Source of the DNA: Brevipalpus yothersi
Lineage: Eukaryota; Arthropoda; Arachnida; Trombidiformes; Tenuipalpidae
Direction: 5' to 3'
Length of the DNA: 64,000 bases
Assembly (NCBI GenBank): GCA_003956705.1
Contig: QZCP01000801.1
Location: forward strand, 85,114-149,113
In this document: one piece after another, positions 1 to 12,763 of the stretch
Position numbering within the stretch: the first letter of the stretch is position 1
Layout: each line of letters starts with the position of its first letter
The notes under the pieces: model-generated
What the model saw: only the letters and a program-made list of their open reading frames with translations
Databases searched by the model: none
Told to the model about the DNA's origin: nothing
Position numbers and translations under genes: made by a program

Positions 1-668
1 GAGAGAGAGAGAGAGAGAGAGAGNNNNNNNNNNNNNNNNNNNNNNNNNNNNNNNNNNNNNNNNNNNNNNNNNNNNNNNNNNNNNNNNNNNNNNNNNNNNN
101 NNNNNNNNNNNNNNNNNNNNNNNNNNNNNNNNNNNNNNNNNNNNNNNNNNNNNNNNNNNNNNNNNNNNNNNNNNNNNNNNNNNNNNNNNNNNNNNNNNNN
201 NNNNNNNNNNNNNNNNNNNNNNNNNNNNNNNNNNNNNNNNNNNNNNNNNNNNNNNNNNNNNNNNNNNNNNNNNNNNNNNNNNNNNNNNNNNNNNNNNNNN
301 NNNNNNNNNNNNNNNNNNNNNNNNNNNNNNNNNNNNNNNNNNNNNNNNNNNNNNNNNNNNNNNNNNNNNNNNNNNNNNNNNNNNNNNNNNNNNNNNNNNN
401 NNNNNNNNNNNNNNNNNNNNNNNNNNNNNNNNNNNNNNNNNNNNNNNNNNNNNNNNNNNNNNNNNNNNNNNNNNNNNNNNNNNNNNNNNNNNNNNNNNNN
501 NNNNNNNNNNNNNNNNNNNNNNNNNNNNNNNNNNNNNNNNNNNNNNNNNNNNNNNNNNNNNNNNNNNNNNNNNNNNNNNNNNNNNNNNNNNNNNNNNNNN
601 NNNNNNNNNNNNNNNNNNNNNNNNNNNNNNNNNNNNNNNNNNNNNNNNNNNNNNNNNNNNNNNNNNNN

Positions 669-698
<30 letters not shown>
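1..698. repeat. (GA)n microsatellite interrupted by an assembly gap
   Basis: A pure GA run at 1-23 enters a run of N at 24-668, and pure GA resumes at 669-698. Both gap edges are the same dinucleotide, so the gap probably marks an unresolved, longer GA array rather than missing unique sequence. Confidence 0.9.
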
Positions 699-702
<4 letters not shown>

Positions 703-1564
703 GAAGATCATGATTTGAAAGCAAGTATTTTGGCGCACTTTTCATGATCAGATTTGTCATCTGAACGATACGAACAATATGAGTTCCATCATGAGTTGGA
801 TGAGTTTCTCTTATCGCTTCTGGGTACTTCACGGAAATATCCCTCTTACAGGAAGAGAATTTGAATTATCTGATAAAATCTATTGGATATAGATTTTGTT
901 CGAAATCAGAGGACATCAAAAGATAAGAGATTAGGACTAGCAGTTACTAGAGATTCATTTCGGTCCACTGGCTGAGATAAAACAATTCCGGCATATTACA
1001 GCCTCAAGCAAACAAGCATATGGCTGACATCGCCCCATAATTAAAGTGATTAACATCTCGTTACGGTCATGGCTGGAAGAGTGTAAAGATGGTAGAAATA
1101 ATTTCACTTCACCTATTATGACCGAAGTATATTCGAATCTCATGGAGAGAAAGAGAGACCACGAGAGAAGAGGTATATATTTTCAAACCTCATCATGGCC
1201 CGGTAGAATGAGCCCTCTTAACTAAAGTGAAATTGTTTCCTCATCTGGTGATGATCATGGTTGGAGAACGAAATTTTTGGAAGAATTTCATAATACAATG
1301 TAATAAAAATCTCATGATGATAGTATCGCGAAAAGAATCGCATTGGTTGTCGCATCATGGATTCATGACTTTTTCCCAATATTTTTATCCTAATATGAGC
1401 CCCTCTAAATTGATTAAATTACTCATCCATCACTTTCTGGATGATTCTAATGGAATCAATCGGAAAATGAATATAAGATAGAGAAAATTTTTTGTCCCAA
1501 CAAACATCATGCCGAAAGAGCAAATTGATTCTCAATCATTAATTCGTATGGTTTCATCCGAAAA

Positions 1565-2900
1565 AAGTCACATTCCTTTGCTTCGGTTAACTTAGCTAGT
1601 GAGAATTCAAGTAACGAAACTGGAATTTGGCCTTAATCTTGAATTAAATTGAAATCGAAGATCTTAAAAAATATCAGAACGAATTCAAGGGGCATGTTTT
1701 GGTCGACTAGTGTCATAAGATTTGTTAGTTAAAAGTACAATATTTACGTTATGTGAATGTTTGTTCTCATTTTCATCACATTAAAAAGAATAAAGCGCGA
1801 GTTGAAACTTTGTTTAAAAAACCTTAATGGGAATTAAGCTCCTCGGCATAAGGTCTGACTAATTTTTCAGATGGAATTTCAAATCTTGAAAGTTATTGTT
1901 TATGTATATTCATGTAAACAATATGCATTTGGACTTGTGTACTTCGAAGTTTTGAATTACATCGTTTCTTACAGCATTAGAACAATTCGAGTGAGAAAAA
2001 GATTTCACTGTATTATGGATGGAATTCAAACTCGAATTAAGTTTAAACGTAGAAGTTTCCACTGATGGAGGCTTTAAAGGGTTTTTACAGGGTGTTAGGC
2101 TGTAATATCGGAAGCTCAGAGTGATTCAGACATATCAGAGCTTTGAGAAGAATCTGCTATTATATCCATAAGTCTATCTTTAGCAGTGTAAATTGTGTTT
2201 AAGAATTCTTTAGAATCAAAAAACTTTTTGAACAATAGTTTAAAATAAATACTACTGTAAGATCCGTGAAGTGCTTAAACCTAGTATTTTGGCCAAATAA
2301 GAGTTTTCTTCATGCTTTCTGATATTTTCTAAAAGGATAGCTAACGAAACTTCAAGTGAAATGTGGCCTCAATCTTGAATCGAAGAATCGAAAAAATATC
2401 AGAACGAAAATGATCGGCTCATATCAGTCAACTAAAAAATCGTAAAATTTATTTGTTAAAAAGTTATTTAGGTTTCTTAGGATGTTTTCATGTCATCATG
2501 CAGTGAGTTCTGAAAATGTGGACTCTAACTGAAAGGAAAAATAGGAAAAAGTTCGGTAAAGGCTTCATGGAAATTAAGCTTTTCGAAAAATCAAAGCATG
2601 AGGTCTGAAGGCATAGAATCTTGCCTAAGATAGAAGTTATAGCATGTGTATATAACTTCCGAAGATCAAGATTTCCTTCTGTTTTTGAGTTTTCTTCGAG
2701 AAAGAATAGCTAAAAACTTTACTAATTTTGATTTGAAATAGAAGTAAGTATCTTAGTTCTAAGTTTTAGTCTTCAATCGATTCTTTCATACTCAGCCGCT
2801 CAAATCAATATTGCAAAGTTATTACAAATTCGATAGGTAAAGTGAAATGGTTCTGATCAAGTGATATAAAACTTTTCTACTCACTCTGGATGGTTCAATC
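1565..2900. repeat. Diverged tandem duplication, unit about 730 bp
   Basis: Blocks starting near 1581 recur in the same order and orientation from about 2310. 'taacgaaac' occurs at 1612 and 2342; an 'aatcttgaat...atcagaacga' block lies at about 1635-1685 and 2370-2410; 'aattaagct' lies near 1832 and 2573, each followed by 'aggtctga'. The offset drifts between about 723 and 742 bp, so the copies carry indels. A weaker third start may lie near 2685. No coding potential is visible. Confidence 0.6.
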
Positions 2901-3498
2901 AATTTTCCATCACTAATTTTAACGATAGTTGCTTTACTAGAGCCAGGATGGCAGTCATAAGTGGAAGTCATCGGACTTTATTGTAACGATCTTGAACTTG
3001 AATATATGCACAAGAGATGTACCGTTATTCAACTGGAGACAAGCCGCAAAAAGGTTTACCACTATGAAAATGAATCCAATTTTGTGTTTTTTACGATAAA
3101 CTCTCAGAAAATCCAGAATTTTCACAACAAATCCACTTGAATTGATTTTATTTCACCTTCAACATGGATTGAAAAAGAATAATAAGAAGAAGCTCAAATT
3201 CGAATGCATCGCGAATCAAATGATGACAGTAAGCCACTTCAATTCAGAACACACAAACTATCAAATGAACGGGTAAATTGTTTATTTAGTTCTGAACTTG
3301 ATGACTGGAAGAAGATCAGAGAAAACTCGATGGAGTGAGAAGAGATGAAGAGTGAGATGAAAATGATGAGAAGAGAAGATGAGGAGAGAGAGAGATAGAA
3401 GTAAAAAGATAGATCACAACAACTGTTACCAACTTTTCGACGCTAAAAATGAATCATTTCAGTGAATTAGAGGTAGATTCAGATGGCTAGAGAGAGAA

Positions 3499-3564
<66 letters not shown>
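3499..3564. repeat. (GA)n microsatellite
   Basis: Uninterrupted GA dinucleotide run of roughly 30 units in intergenic DNA. Confidence 0.95.
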
Positions 3565-3568
<4 letters not shown>

Positions 3569-4698
3569 GATCAAGAAGAGTCTACCTTGTTGTTTGACTG
3601 TTCAGTGATGTTGAAAAAAGCTCACTTCATTCATATAATTGGAGCTCGTTTTTTTTTCAACGGATCAACAGATTTTGGCCGACGTTCCAATATTCTCTTT
3701 CTTAATCCCTGTACGCTAGAATATAAACATTTACACCACCCACTTGATTGGTAACAATTTTTCGCTGGTCTTGAGCTATCGATTTGAATGGTGATCAAAG
3801 AATTCTCAAAATCGATCAAATAGTTGGCGCCGATCAAGTTCGAGCAGAATCAAAAAGAAAGAAAGAGAGAGAGAAAGGAAAGAACCGTTATGAATGCTCG
3901 CATTGCTCAGAATCGAGTAGAATGCTCGAGTCTAGGAGAACTGTGTTGCCGGTAGTTTGAATCGAACTTGATAAATGTGAAATGAATGGTATTCATAATC
4001 GTAAAAGTTAGATTTCAAGCTAAGAAATCTGTTTCTAGAATATTCAATTAAGAGGCATGGAATGGATTTGTTTATTTTCTTAGTAATTACCTTTCATTGG
4101 AGCATATTCTTTCTTCTTTCAAAAACATAGCTATCAAGGGTTGGAAGTTGCACACTATATGTAGATCTTAGTTCATAAAATTTAGCTCGTTAAAATTAGT
4201 GGTGAGAAAAAGAAAACAAAGGGAATCATTGCTATTGACCTTCATATTCGCTTGGATTCCAGGATGGGAAAGTGACAATGGATCACTATCGTTCTGTTTG
4301 ATTGAAAAAATACGATGAAAAGTTTCTTAAGATTGAGAAAGTAAATTGATACAAAATTTGGATAGAAATCAAGAAAGTGTTCTATTGTAGTGTATAATAT
4401 TTAGTATTGTTTTCAATCGACTCCATTTATAACCGAAAGTATCGTCCAAAAAAAATTTTCACTCCTCACATTGTACACTTGATTTCTTTTATCGATACTA
4501 TTTCTATCGAATTCTTTGTCCTCACAATTCATGGCCCAATTTCTGATTTTCAAAATATAATAACTGCCTTCTCTCATTGTATCTACATTTGCACTTGACT
4601 TGGCAATACCAATTTGGTGACCTCCCAACCCACTAGTGGTCAGTCCGAGGATTTGCAACCGCACACTCAAAATTACCGACGGGAAGTCCCAAAAACAG

Positions 4699-4732
<34 letters not shown>

Positions 4733-4940
4733 GAAACACGCGAAAGAAGAGAATATGGACTGATGGAGGAACCACACTGGCGTCAGCCTTCGAAGATTGG
4801 TCAAGAGCGATGACTAACGTGAAGGGTTAAGTATCAGAGTCGTTCAATAGCGGGAAAGAGAGTGAATACTTTTCAATACTTCTCTGAAAAGGACAGTCCA
4901 CGAGTAATGCTAATTGATTTATGGGTTCTTCTGATGTATG

Positions 4941-4945
<5 letters not shown>

Positions 4946-4999
<54 letters not shown>
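4946..4999. repeat. (GA)n microsatellite
   Basis: Uninterrupted GA run of roughly 27 units. Confidence 0.95.
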
Positions 5000-5003
<4 letters not shown>

Positions 5004-6454
5004 GCGGCAAAAGAAAAGTATGGATGAAACCTAAATCCGATCTCAATCCAATTTTTGAGCTCCATGACTGCAAGATTAATGTAGACTACAGTCAGCTTCG
5101 AGAGAGCGTTTGCTAGGACCTTGTACTCAAATTTTTCTCTTCTGTACCACTAATCTTGCGAGATTATTCTCAATTTCATTTGGATAGATGGAATAGAGAG
5201 TGATGATACTTATTTTGAGCCCGATTTTGTTCAAATTCATCTATAGTTGTGGATAAAGATCAGATCAAGAAGCATCGTATCAATGATGGATGAAAATTTT
5301 AATCTCACAATCTTTGTTTTCAAACAAAATGTTAGTAGTGAAATAAAACAAAACAAAGAGCTCATGGTTATTTTCAGTTCAATGACCTCATGATGGTATG
5401 ACAGCTGTTAAATGAAACAATCTCATCAGAGACAATGTTCACCTCACACTGTTCTTCTTACAAAGCAATCTGTGGAAAGTATCATAGAGAAATTGGCCTA
5501 TGAAGACATGAGTAAACTTCTTTGTTCTCTCTGACACAAGTGCTGAGGAACCAATTCAAGATCAGAGTCCATCAAGGCATTGTGTGCACAGATTTGACCA
5601 CGAAACTCCATAACTGGCTTGCAACTCTATTTTGCTCTGAGACCAGACTGACAGCATCAGATAGGTCATACTGTTTGTATCACCGATAGTCCAAAATTTT
5701 GGAATCAATGAAACTCTTTGTTTTTGGTCAATATTCTCTATTACTTGACCTAGTGATGCTTTCAAAGTGGTAGAGTTCGCGGTTAGGGTCCATTAGAGGA
5801 AGTGCTAGATGTCAACCGAGAGGCAAGTGGAAGGGAGAGAGAAAGAAAAGTGTCTCTGTGGAGACAAGATGTGATTGCTTGACAGTTTTCTTGTGAAAAA
5901 TTTGGCAAGCTTGACATAGCTTGAGGCCAATCTTGACGGAAGTTTGCTCATATTTTTCGTGCCTTTGGAACTCTCAAACGGTTGAGTTCCAGTGAAGTTT
6001 AGTGTAGGAGGAGATGAGACTTTCTTTGGCTTGAAGAAAACAGTGAGATATATAATAGAATGATGAGCTCTTGTAGAGTATTTTTCCATGAAAGTCCATT
6101 ACCACCAGAGAAAAAGAGCAGAAAAAAGAGTAAAGCAGGAAGTATTGAACAATATTATGGTGCTTTACCAATCATTAGTTCTCATTTATATGGGCAGTTG
6201 TCAAGCGAGAAAGATGGTTAATGATAAAATTGAATTCAGCTGCATGCAAAGGGGCTCAGCAAACTATAACAAGGTATGCTTCAAACTTATTAATGTTGCA
6301 TAAATATACATGATGTATATATATATATAATATATTGAGGTCCAAGGATGGCAGGCGATGAGGATGGCAATGAGGATAAATTTTCTTTCAGATTTATAAC
6401 AATAATCGAATGATCATGAAAAGGAAATGGAATGCATAGAGACCCTATTATATA

Positions 6455-9231
6455 TCATGATTGTGCAGGCTTTATGGGAACGCTGAGAGAGCCTTTGGGA
6501 TGGGGAACATTTTGACCATAAAAATAAACTTGAACTCCAATCAGCAAGTCAATAATAATCTGGCACACACCGCATACCACAAACGGCTTGGATATTTCCT
6601 CATCAAAAAGGAACACAATGGTCTTGTATAAATCTCCAGTAGCCCATAGAGCTACCATTATTTTGCTCAGACCTTTGGTTGATTTATTATGTTGATTCTT
6701 AATCAGTTGAGGTAAAGCTAGAGTGGATTCAACGAGAAGAGAAAAGTATCCAATTGCTTCCGTATATGGTTTACACGCTTGTGTTCCATAGAATGAGTAT
6801 GTGAGTAGCCCCAAAAGTACAGTGTAAGAAGCAGTGAATTCAAGATAAGATATGAAATCGGTCCAATCCCAAAAATATTTCATATCGAAATCTGTGGAAA
6901 GGTAGGGAAGAGAAATAGAAAATCGATCAAAATTACATGTTCGATAATAATTGTGAGCTCAAAACGCAATAACGAAAAAAAAGAAGACAAAATCGATAGT
7001 TAGTGTAACATATGCATCTGATGTGATCAAAAAAAGAACAACTGCTGCTGGTATATGACCAAAAAAACTAGGACTATAAATGGGAGCAAGCATAAGCAAA
7101 ATCAATCAATGACACAAAAGCCATATTATATATATATAGATACATGTACATGTATATATTGAGCATACAGTGCACAGAGTATGTAGAGCAGGTTATTGGT
7201 TAAAAATTAAAATGCTTTCTTCGAGATAAAATTTAAGTGCACACTATCAGCACATACCCAAAAAGCGACGAATATTCGGCTCAGGAGGTTTGACTTCGTT
7301 ATCTGTAGTAGATAGCCAATTAAGAATCATATTGGGTAGGATGTTAAGTGATTGAAAGAGAGAAAGAGAGGGAAAGAGGGAAAGAGAGAAAGAATGTTAG
7401 TTATAATTAATGGAAAGGTTAGTTTTTGTTAGTGCAATGATTGTTTTAGGATGATTGCGAGATTTTTTTTCGAAGCGTGAATCGATTGATGGAAAACTTT
7501 GTAAAAACATCATAATTAGAGTAGTTGAATGGAATCATTTTTTTCCTTTCAATACTAGCAAAATTGGAGGTTTGAAGAGCAAAATTTTTCAACCACTCAT
7601 CAACATCAATCTTCAACCAATCATTGTGATCAGTATTGATGACTCATATTGAATAGTAGAGAAGTTTATGATGAGGAAACAAGTGGGAGAGAGAACAGTG
7701 GAAAAAAAGAGAAAAATATGGTAGTAAATCATATTAGAAACGCAAAAATAATGGCTTGAATGTTGTTGATGATTACTAGCTATGAGTGATGGGTTTGATT
7801 CTCTAAAATTCTGAACAATAGATTGTTAGTTTTCTCACTCTACTTACAAACTGGTGGTTACAATCAGCACCAGCAATATCAATGATAATAATAAATGGTA
7901 ATGGTAATGTTCGAATGAATAAAACATCGATACGAACCGAAAAAATATCTGTTCTTGCTTGGAACCAGAGTAGTTCGTTGTTTCACACGAACACATATTT
8001 CGATCATGGCGAACATTACAAAAATCATTATGAAGCTCTGATACAATAACACAACATTATACCTCTGTCCGATCCTGATTGAGAGAATGAGGAAAAAAGA
8101 GTAAAAATTAGAATGCTAATTCAATTAGAATTTGAGCAAATATTGATCTGAACGCAAATCGGTGGAGGAAAAACGATACAATTTACTTACCAGTAAAAAA
8201 TACGGGTAATGTTGGCGATGAGCAAAATAAAGCAGACTAGCATTGAGAATCCTTCGGCATCATTTTTCTCACTTATTTCTAAATATTGAGGTATATACGG
8301 CAAAGCACCTCCAAACATGAGAAATAAAGAATTTACAAGATTCGCCACAACATAAATGGTGCTTTTGCTGGCCTCTTCTGCCATATTTAAATTCGGTAGA
8401 AGTTTGAAACCAAATTCTGGAGAGACAATCAACGGAATTCATGGGTAAAAAAGAGAAGAAACAAAAAAAGCAAAAAAAAAAATAAAATTCATTAGATCAC
8501 AGTAAATCAAGATAGCTTGAAGGAATCATTATTATTATTAGCATTTCTATCGATATTACATTATTTTACATAAACAGTGATGAAATCACTGTTCATCCAC
8601 AATAACAAGAACGATCACATGGCTATCAAGTTGTATGTACAATCACTGATCAAATAGCAATGTTTTGGCGATGATTAACATTGTGAAGCTGGTGAAATAA
8701 TACAGATAAGAGGAAGAAAAAAAAACCTTATCGACCAGCTTCGTTTGAGTTCAAGTGTCTCCGATTCGTAGCCACACACACATACACATAGAGAGGGAGA
8801 AAGTAATGAGGAATCAATTTTGCTTGACACCATCATCATCATCATGAACAACGACAACGTCGATCATTCAATGGTGACGACGACGTAACATGTATCCTGA
8901 TGATCATGATCATCACCATCACCATCATCATGGAGATGGAGATGGAGCCTCGAAAGAAGTGAATGTATTGTATGAGCTTCGCTGAGAGATATATCTTGGC
9001 GGTAAAAGGCATGTGTATGTTATGGTTGCCTGCGTGAATATATGTTTATGTACGAATAAACTTACCATTTCGTTGTCCAGGTGTAATGACCACTGGATAA
9101 TCAGTTAAAAGAGTTGTAATATTGGCAGAAAGTGAGAAATTTCCACCAATACCATATGAGGAGTTATTATTTTGAGTATCATTAATGTAAGATGCATTGG
9201 TTAAATCAAACGATGATATGAGTTGAGACAT
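6455..9231 (-). CDS. SLC66A2 (PQLC1)-like PQ-loop repeat membrane protein
   Basis: Five coding exons on the minus strand: 9066-9231, 8191-8416, about 7938 (or 7959)-8074, 7258-7302 and 6455-6891 (stop at 6455). Phases agree and the product is about 329-336 aa. Exon 2 carries the first PQ-loop (ALPYIPQYLEI, then NDAEGFSMLVC), exon 3 a transmembrane helix after LLYQS, the 45-bp exon 4 the loop ending RRFL, and exon 5 DFDMKYFWDW, the second PQ-loop (LALPQLIKN, STKGLS) and the last helices. The order matches vertebrate SLC66A2, a seven-helix protein of endosomal/Golgi membranes linked to phospholipid handling; transport of a solute is not shown. The N-terminus is longer than in vertebrates (about 271 aa total) and rich in N-glycosylation sequons. 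The exon 3 donor is unresolved: a GC donor at 7959 or a weak GT donor at 7938 both keep frame. GH32 lies 0.8 kb upstream on the same strand. Confidence 0.85.
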
Positions 9232-10032
9232 TCATTCGAATTGTATGTGATGCTGAGGTGTACACAGTAAGGCAAGCATCGATAAGGCCAATCCACATCA
9301 CTTGTAAGGCAATTGGGAAAATGTATTTCCACAATGGTACACACACACTACATATGCATATATACACTCACAAACTATTTGCTCATTTGAATATTACTAC
9401 TGTTAGGGGTAAGTAGACAAAGTCATTAATTTTCTTCTCTCTCTCATTTGATTGCAGCTATCAAAGTTGATAGCATCAATGCTAGCTGCATGCCAACATC
9501 CAGAAAACTTTTCTGAGAAAAGTGTAAACAAAACTTTTGTTATCATGTGCTCAGTTCGTGCTGCCACCTTTTTTCGTTCGTTTTTTGGGTTCAAGTTTAC
9601 CGTTAAAATTGGAAAAGTTTTTCTCCTTTTTTCGTTACAAAATAATCGTTATAAAGTTTAAGCAATCAATTGAGAACAAATTGTATGAATATGAAAGAGA
9701 GATGGTGAGGTAGGGAAGTTTGCTCTGAATTCCAGAGAGAAGCTGGTTACGAGGGATGTGCAGAGTAATTACAGTGCAAAGCGAATAGAACGGAAAAACT
9801 TTGCAAGGCCAAGGGGACAAGGCAAGGATTGCGACATTTGACCAGTGGTACTGGTCACTTTGTATGGTAAATTGTGGTGGAAAAAAAAATTAACAGTTTA
9901 CTTTCTAATTTACGCCAATGTATTGCTCATGGTTCGATTATTTATTTTTGTTACAGTTAAACGAAGATTGAAAATGAAATAGCTGATGATTTTTTATCTT
10001 TCCAGGAATTGCTGATCCTATTTGGATTCAAA
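9232..10032. other. Spacer between SLC66A2-like and GH32 genes
   Basis: About 800 bp between the 5' end of the SLC66A2-like gene and the stop of the GH32 gene, both on the minus strand. It should hold the SLC66A2-like promoter and the GH32 3' UTR with a poly(A) signal. Short open frames on both strands near 9400-9820 show no family resemblance. Confidence 0.6.
9941..9946 (-). promoter_or_regulatory. Poly(A) signal AATAAA of the GH32 gene
   Basis: AATAAA on the minus strand about 90 bases after the GH32 stop codon, the expected distance for a eukaryotic 3' end. It supports the gene being transcribed by the host. Confidence 0.6.
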
Positions 10033-11798
10033 TTAATTCCAAATTGATTTAAGCTTATAGATTGTGGTTTTGATTATTTTCCCTTTATCTGCTACTATTG
10101 ACAGTGAATTGAACATTTTGGTTGGAAAACTTTGAACGGTAAACGATGTTAAACCTTTGTCCCAAAATATTTCACTTAAACCAGCATCATGAATTATGTT
10201 GCAGGATACTTTCTTCTCTATTGAAACACGTTTCCCTGTAATTATTTTTTGAAATTCATCTGATACAGGATCTCCTGATTGTGATCGATCAATCGTTATT
10301 TTTCCATTATCACTCAGGGTGATGTTGACCATTTCGTCTTTCTCATTGCTCAGAGTTATATTCAAAGTTTTACCCAGATCAACCTTAATTTCAGCTTGCC
10401 ATTGGTCAACACCAAAGTAGGCGATAACATTTTGAGAATCTTGTCCATATCCATATCCACGAAGCATATCGGAATCAAAAATTACACCATATCTTAGCAT
10501 ATTTAAATCTTTTATGGGATAAGTTCTCAATCGATAATCGGGACCACGATAAGTTTCCACAGCTTCAAGGTGTAAACTTCGTGGAATAGTTGCCTGTCCA
10601 CGCCATGGTGATGTCGGAATTTGTGCCCCATAAGACCAATTGTTAGCCCAAGCAATGAACACAGGATATGGCTTGGGAGTTTTTTCATATGTGATTCCAG
10701 CATAATTATCTGGACCATAGTCTAGCCATAGAATTTTTTTAGGAGGATTGATATTGGTAAATTTGATTCCATCAAAAGTTCCGACAAAATATTGAGTAGC
10801 AGATCCAGTTATTGGCCCGCCAGGATTGATGCTGACAATTAGGACCCACAACTTTTTGCCATCCACTTCGAATGGTATCAGATCTGGACATTCCCAAATG
10901 CCCACTTCACCTCTTTCACCATGACTACCTTGTAGTGGATTGGTGCCGAAAGAGCTCAAAAATTTCCAATTAATCAGGTTTTTTGATTTATAAAAACGTA
11001 TCTGATCACCAGCAGCGATGAATGTTATGAAAAATCCATTGTAATATAGTATTTTAGGGTCCCGAAAATTTCTAAATCTTGGATTTTCAACTAGAACTGG
11101 ATTTTTTTTGAATCTTCGATATGATTTGCCCCGATTATCGCTATACCAAATGTGTTGGGTTTCATTGCCAAATTCAGCTTCTTCAGTACGAATATCACGT
11201 GTGAAAAAAGCAATGAATGGATCATTATCACTTGATTTCTATGAAGAAAGTTTATCAGAAAAATTTAGATTATGGTGTTTGAGGTAGAGACAGTCATCGT
11301 TTTTATGATGAATTCTGACAAGATGGATGAAATTTTGGGCCCTGAAACCTACCTTGAGTCCAGTTACATCGTTTTCATCGATAACCACAGTTCCAGAAAA
11401 TGCTGATCCTTCTTCAGTTGGATATAAAACAATTGGTTTATCTTTCCAGTGAATTAAATCTTTTGAGATGCTGAAAAGGAACAAAAAATCTTTTCTCAAT
11501 CTCAAGATTACATCTAACAACTGGTGAAAATTTTAAATCAGTTTGTATTTGATCAATATTTCGGATACCTGTGACCCCAATATACAGCAGTCGGATCTGG
11601 TACTGTATCATTTGGATTATACTGGTAAGAGAAGTGATATATTCCCAATTTTGGATCATAAACCATTCCATTTGGATCATTCACCCATCCATAAGGAGGT
11701 GAATAATGCAACTGTGGACGATAAGGTTCTTGACGAGTGAGGAAACAAGTAACACTGTAGACAGTAGTTAGTGAATGGATAAAGAATAGGATAAACAT
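10033..11798 (-). CDS. Secreted GH32 beta-fructosidase (invertase/levanase-like), probable horizontal acquisition
   Basis: Three exons: 11569-11798, 11353-11470 and 10033-11238. The introns are GT-AG with matching phases, giving 517 aa. Residues 1-18 form a signal peptide (MFILFFIHSLTTVYSVTC), so the enzyme is secreted. All three GH32 catalytic motifs are intact: WVNDPNG (38-44, nucleophile Asp41), RDP (175-177, transition-state stabiliser Asp176) and ECPDL (acid/base Glu232). A C-terminal beta-sandwich follows from about residue 370. The family hydrolyses sucrose, inulin or levan; the exact substrate cannot be read from sequence. Animals generally lack GH32, and known cases in spider mites, moths and beetles are bacterial acquisitions. 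Two introns, a poly(A) signal and animal genes on both sides argue for genomic integration rather than contamination. The small introns sit between motif blocks. Likely role: digestion of plant or microbial fructans or sucrose in the gut. Confidence 0.93.
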
Positions 11799-12763
11799 GA
11801 TATTGGTTCCGCTGATTATTTAATGAGCAAAGTTATTCACAAGAGAGTCACAAGAGAGATGATTTTTTCTTTCCCGAGAGATGTATTATATGAGACACAA
11901 TTTCGACTAATTAATGATGATGAATGATGATGAGAAGAGTATCGTCCATGTGTGTAACAAAAAAATTTGATCAACATCTGCCTTTGCATAAAAATCAGTG
12001 AATGAAATCTTTCCTCTGATGACTCTTTATCATAGTCGTTGGGGCCCATATTATTCCACATATTTTCATATTTTTAATCCTTTCATGTTCTTTCTGTTTT
12101 GCCTTCATCATTTTGCCCGATATAATCTCAAAACAAATGTAAAGACTTCAAGAAATGATAAGATCCCACGTCATTGTGTCTAAATTTTTGCTTAAAATCT
12201 GCACTCAAATGTGTTCACTTTTAGAGGATGATTTACAATTCGCTCATTAAAAATTCGATTTCACAAGTCATAACATCCATAGCCATGATCAGTATGATAT
12301 TCCCTCAAAGAAATACACACATTTGAGTTCACACAATCAAATGTGGTGGTAAAAGCGAATGACATCCATTGGATGTTATTTTTTACTTCATTTTCCAGCA
12401 AACTTCCAAACCCAGTTAAATCAACATCTCTAGAAACTTAAATCAATTGGTTCATGTTTATTGGGAAATTTTTATAATTTCAACTAACTCTGAAATAAAT
12501 TTTATACTTTGTGTTCATCATTACCGAAATCATTTCTCAATTAATCGAAAAACAATTTGATATCATTTTCATTCTCTTTCGCCAAACTTTTCTCACTTAC
12601 ACACACATCAAACACACTTGGACTGCTCACCTCGTTCTGCATGATGACACTACTCAAGCACGTGTGCCTTCTAATGTTTACAATTGTTGCTGTCCGTCTT
12701 TTTTGGCGAAATAAGTATTTTGATAATTTTATTCGATTTAGCCAATTGAGTTCATATTCCACA
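11799..12763. promoter_or_regulatory. Divergent intergenic region between GH32 and PHPT1-like genes
   Basis: About 960 bp separates the start codons of two divergently transcribed genes, so both promoters should lie here. I see no unmistakable TATA box or initiator. An open frame continuous with the phosphatase start reaches back to an ATG at 12557 (see the gene entry). Confidence 0.45.

Larger units (their letters stand above)
699..6454. other. Intergenic region without recognisable gene
   Basis: AT-rich sequence in which I see no conserved coding exon on either strand. It holds a diverged tandem duplication (about 1565-2900), long GA tracts at about 3499-3564 and 4946-4999, short GA/GAAA-rich patches near 3370, 3855 and 4700, and a TA-rich run near 6315-6340. 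Open frames here (for example 5805-6089 minus) are short, unspliced and resemble no family I know. Confidence 0.6.

Noticed and set aside
5805..6089. Minus-strand frame of 94 codons near the SLC66A2-like 3' end
   Set aside because: Serine-rich with no domain, splice partner or family resemblance.
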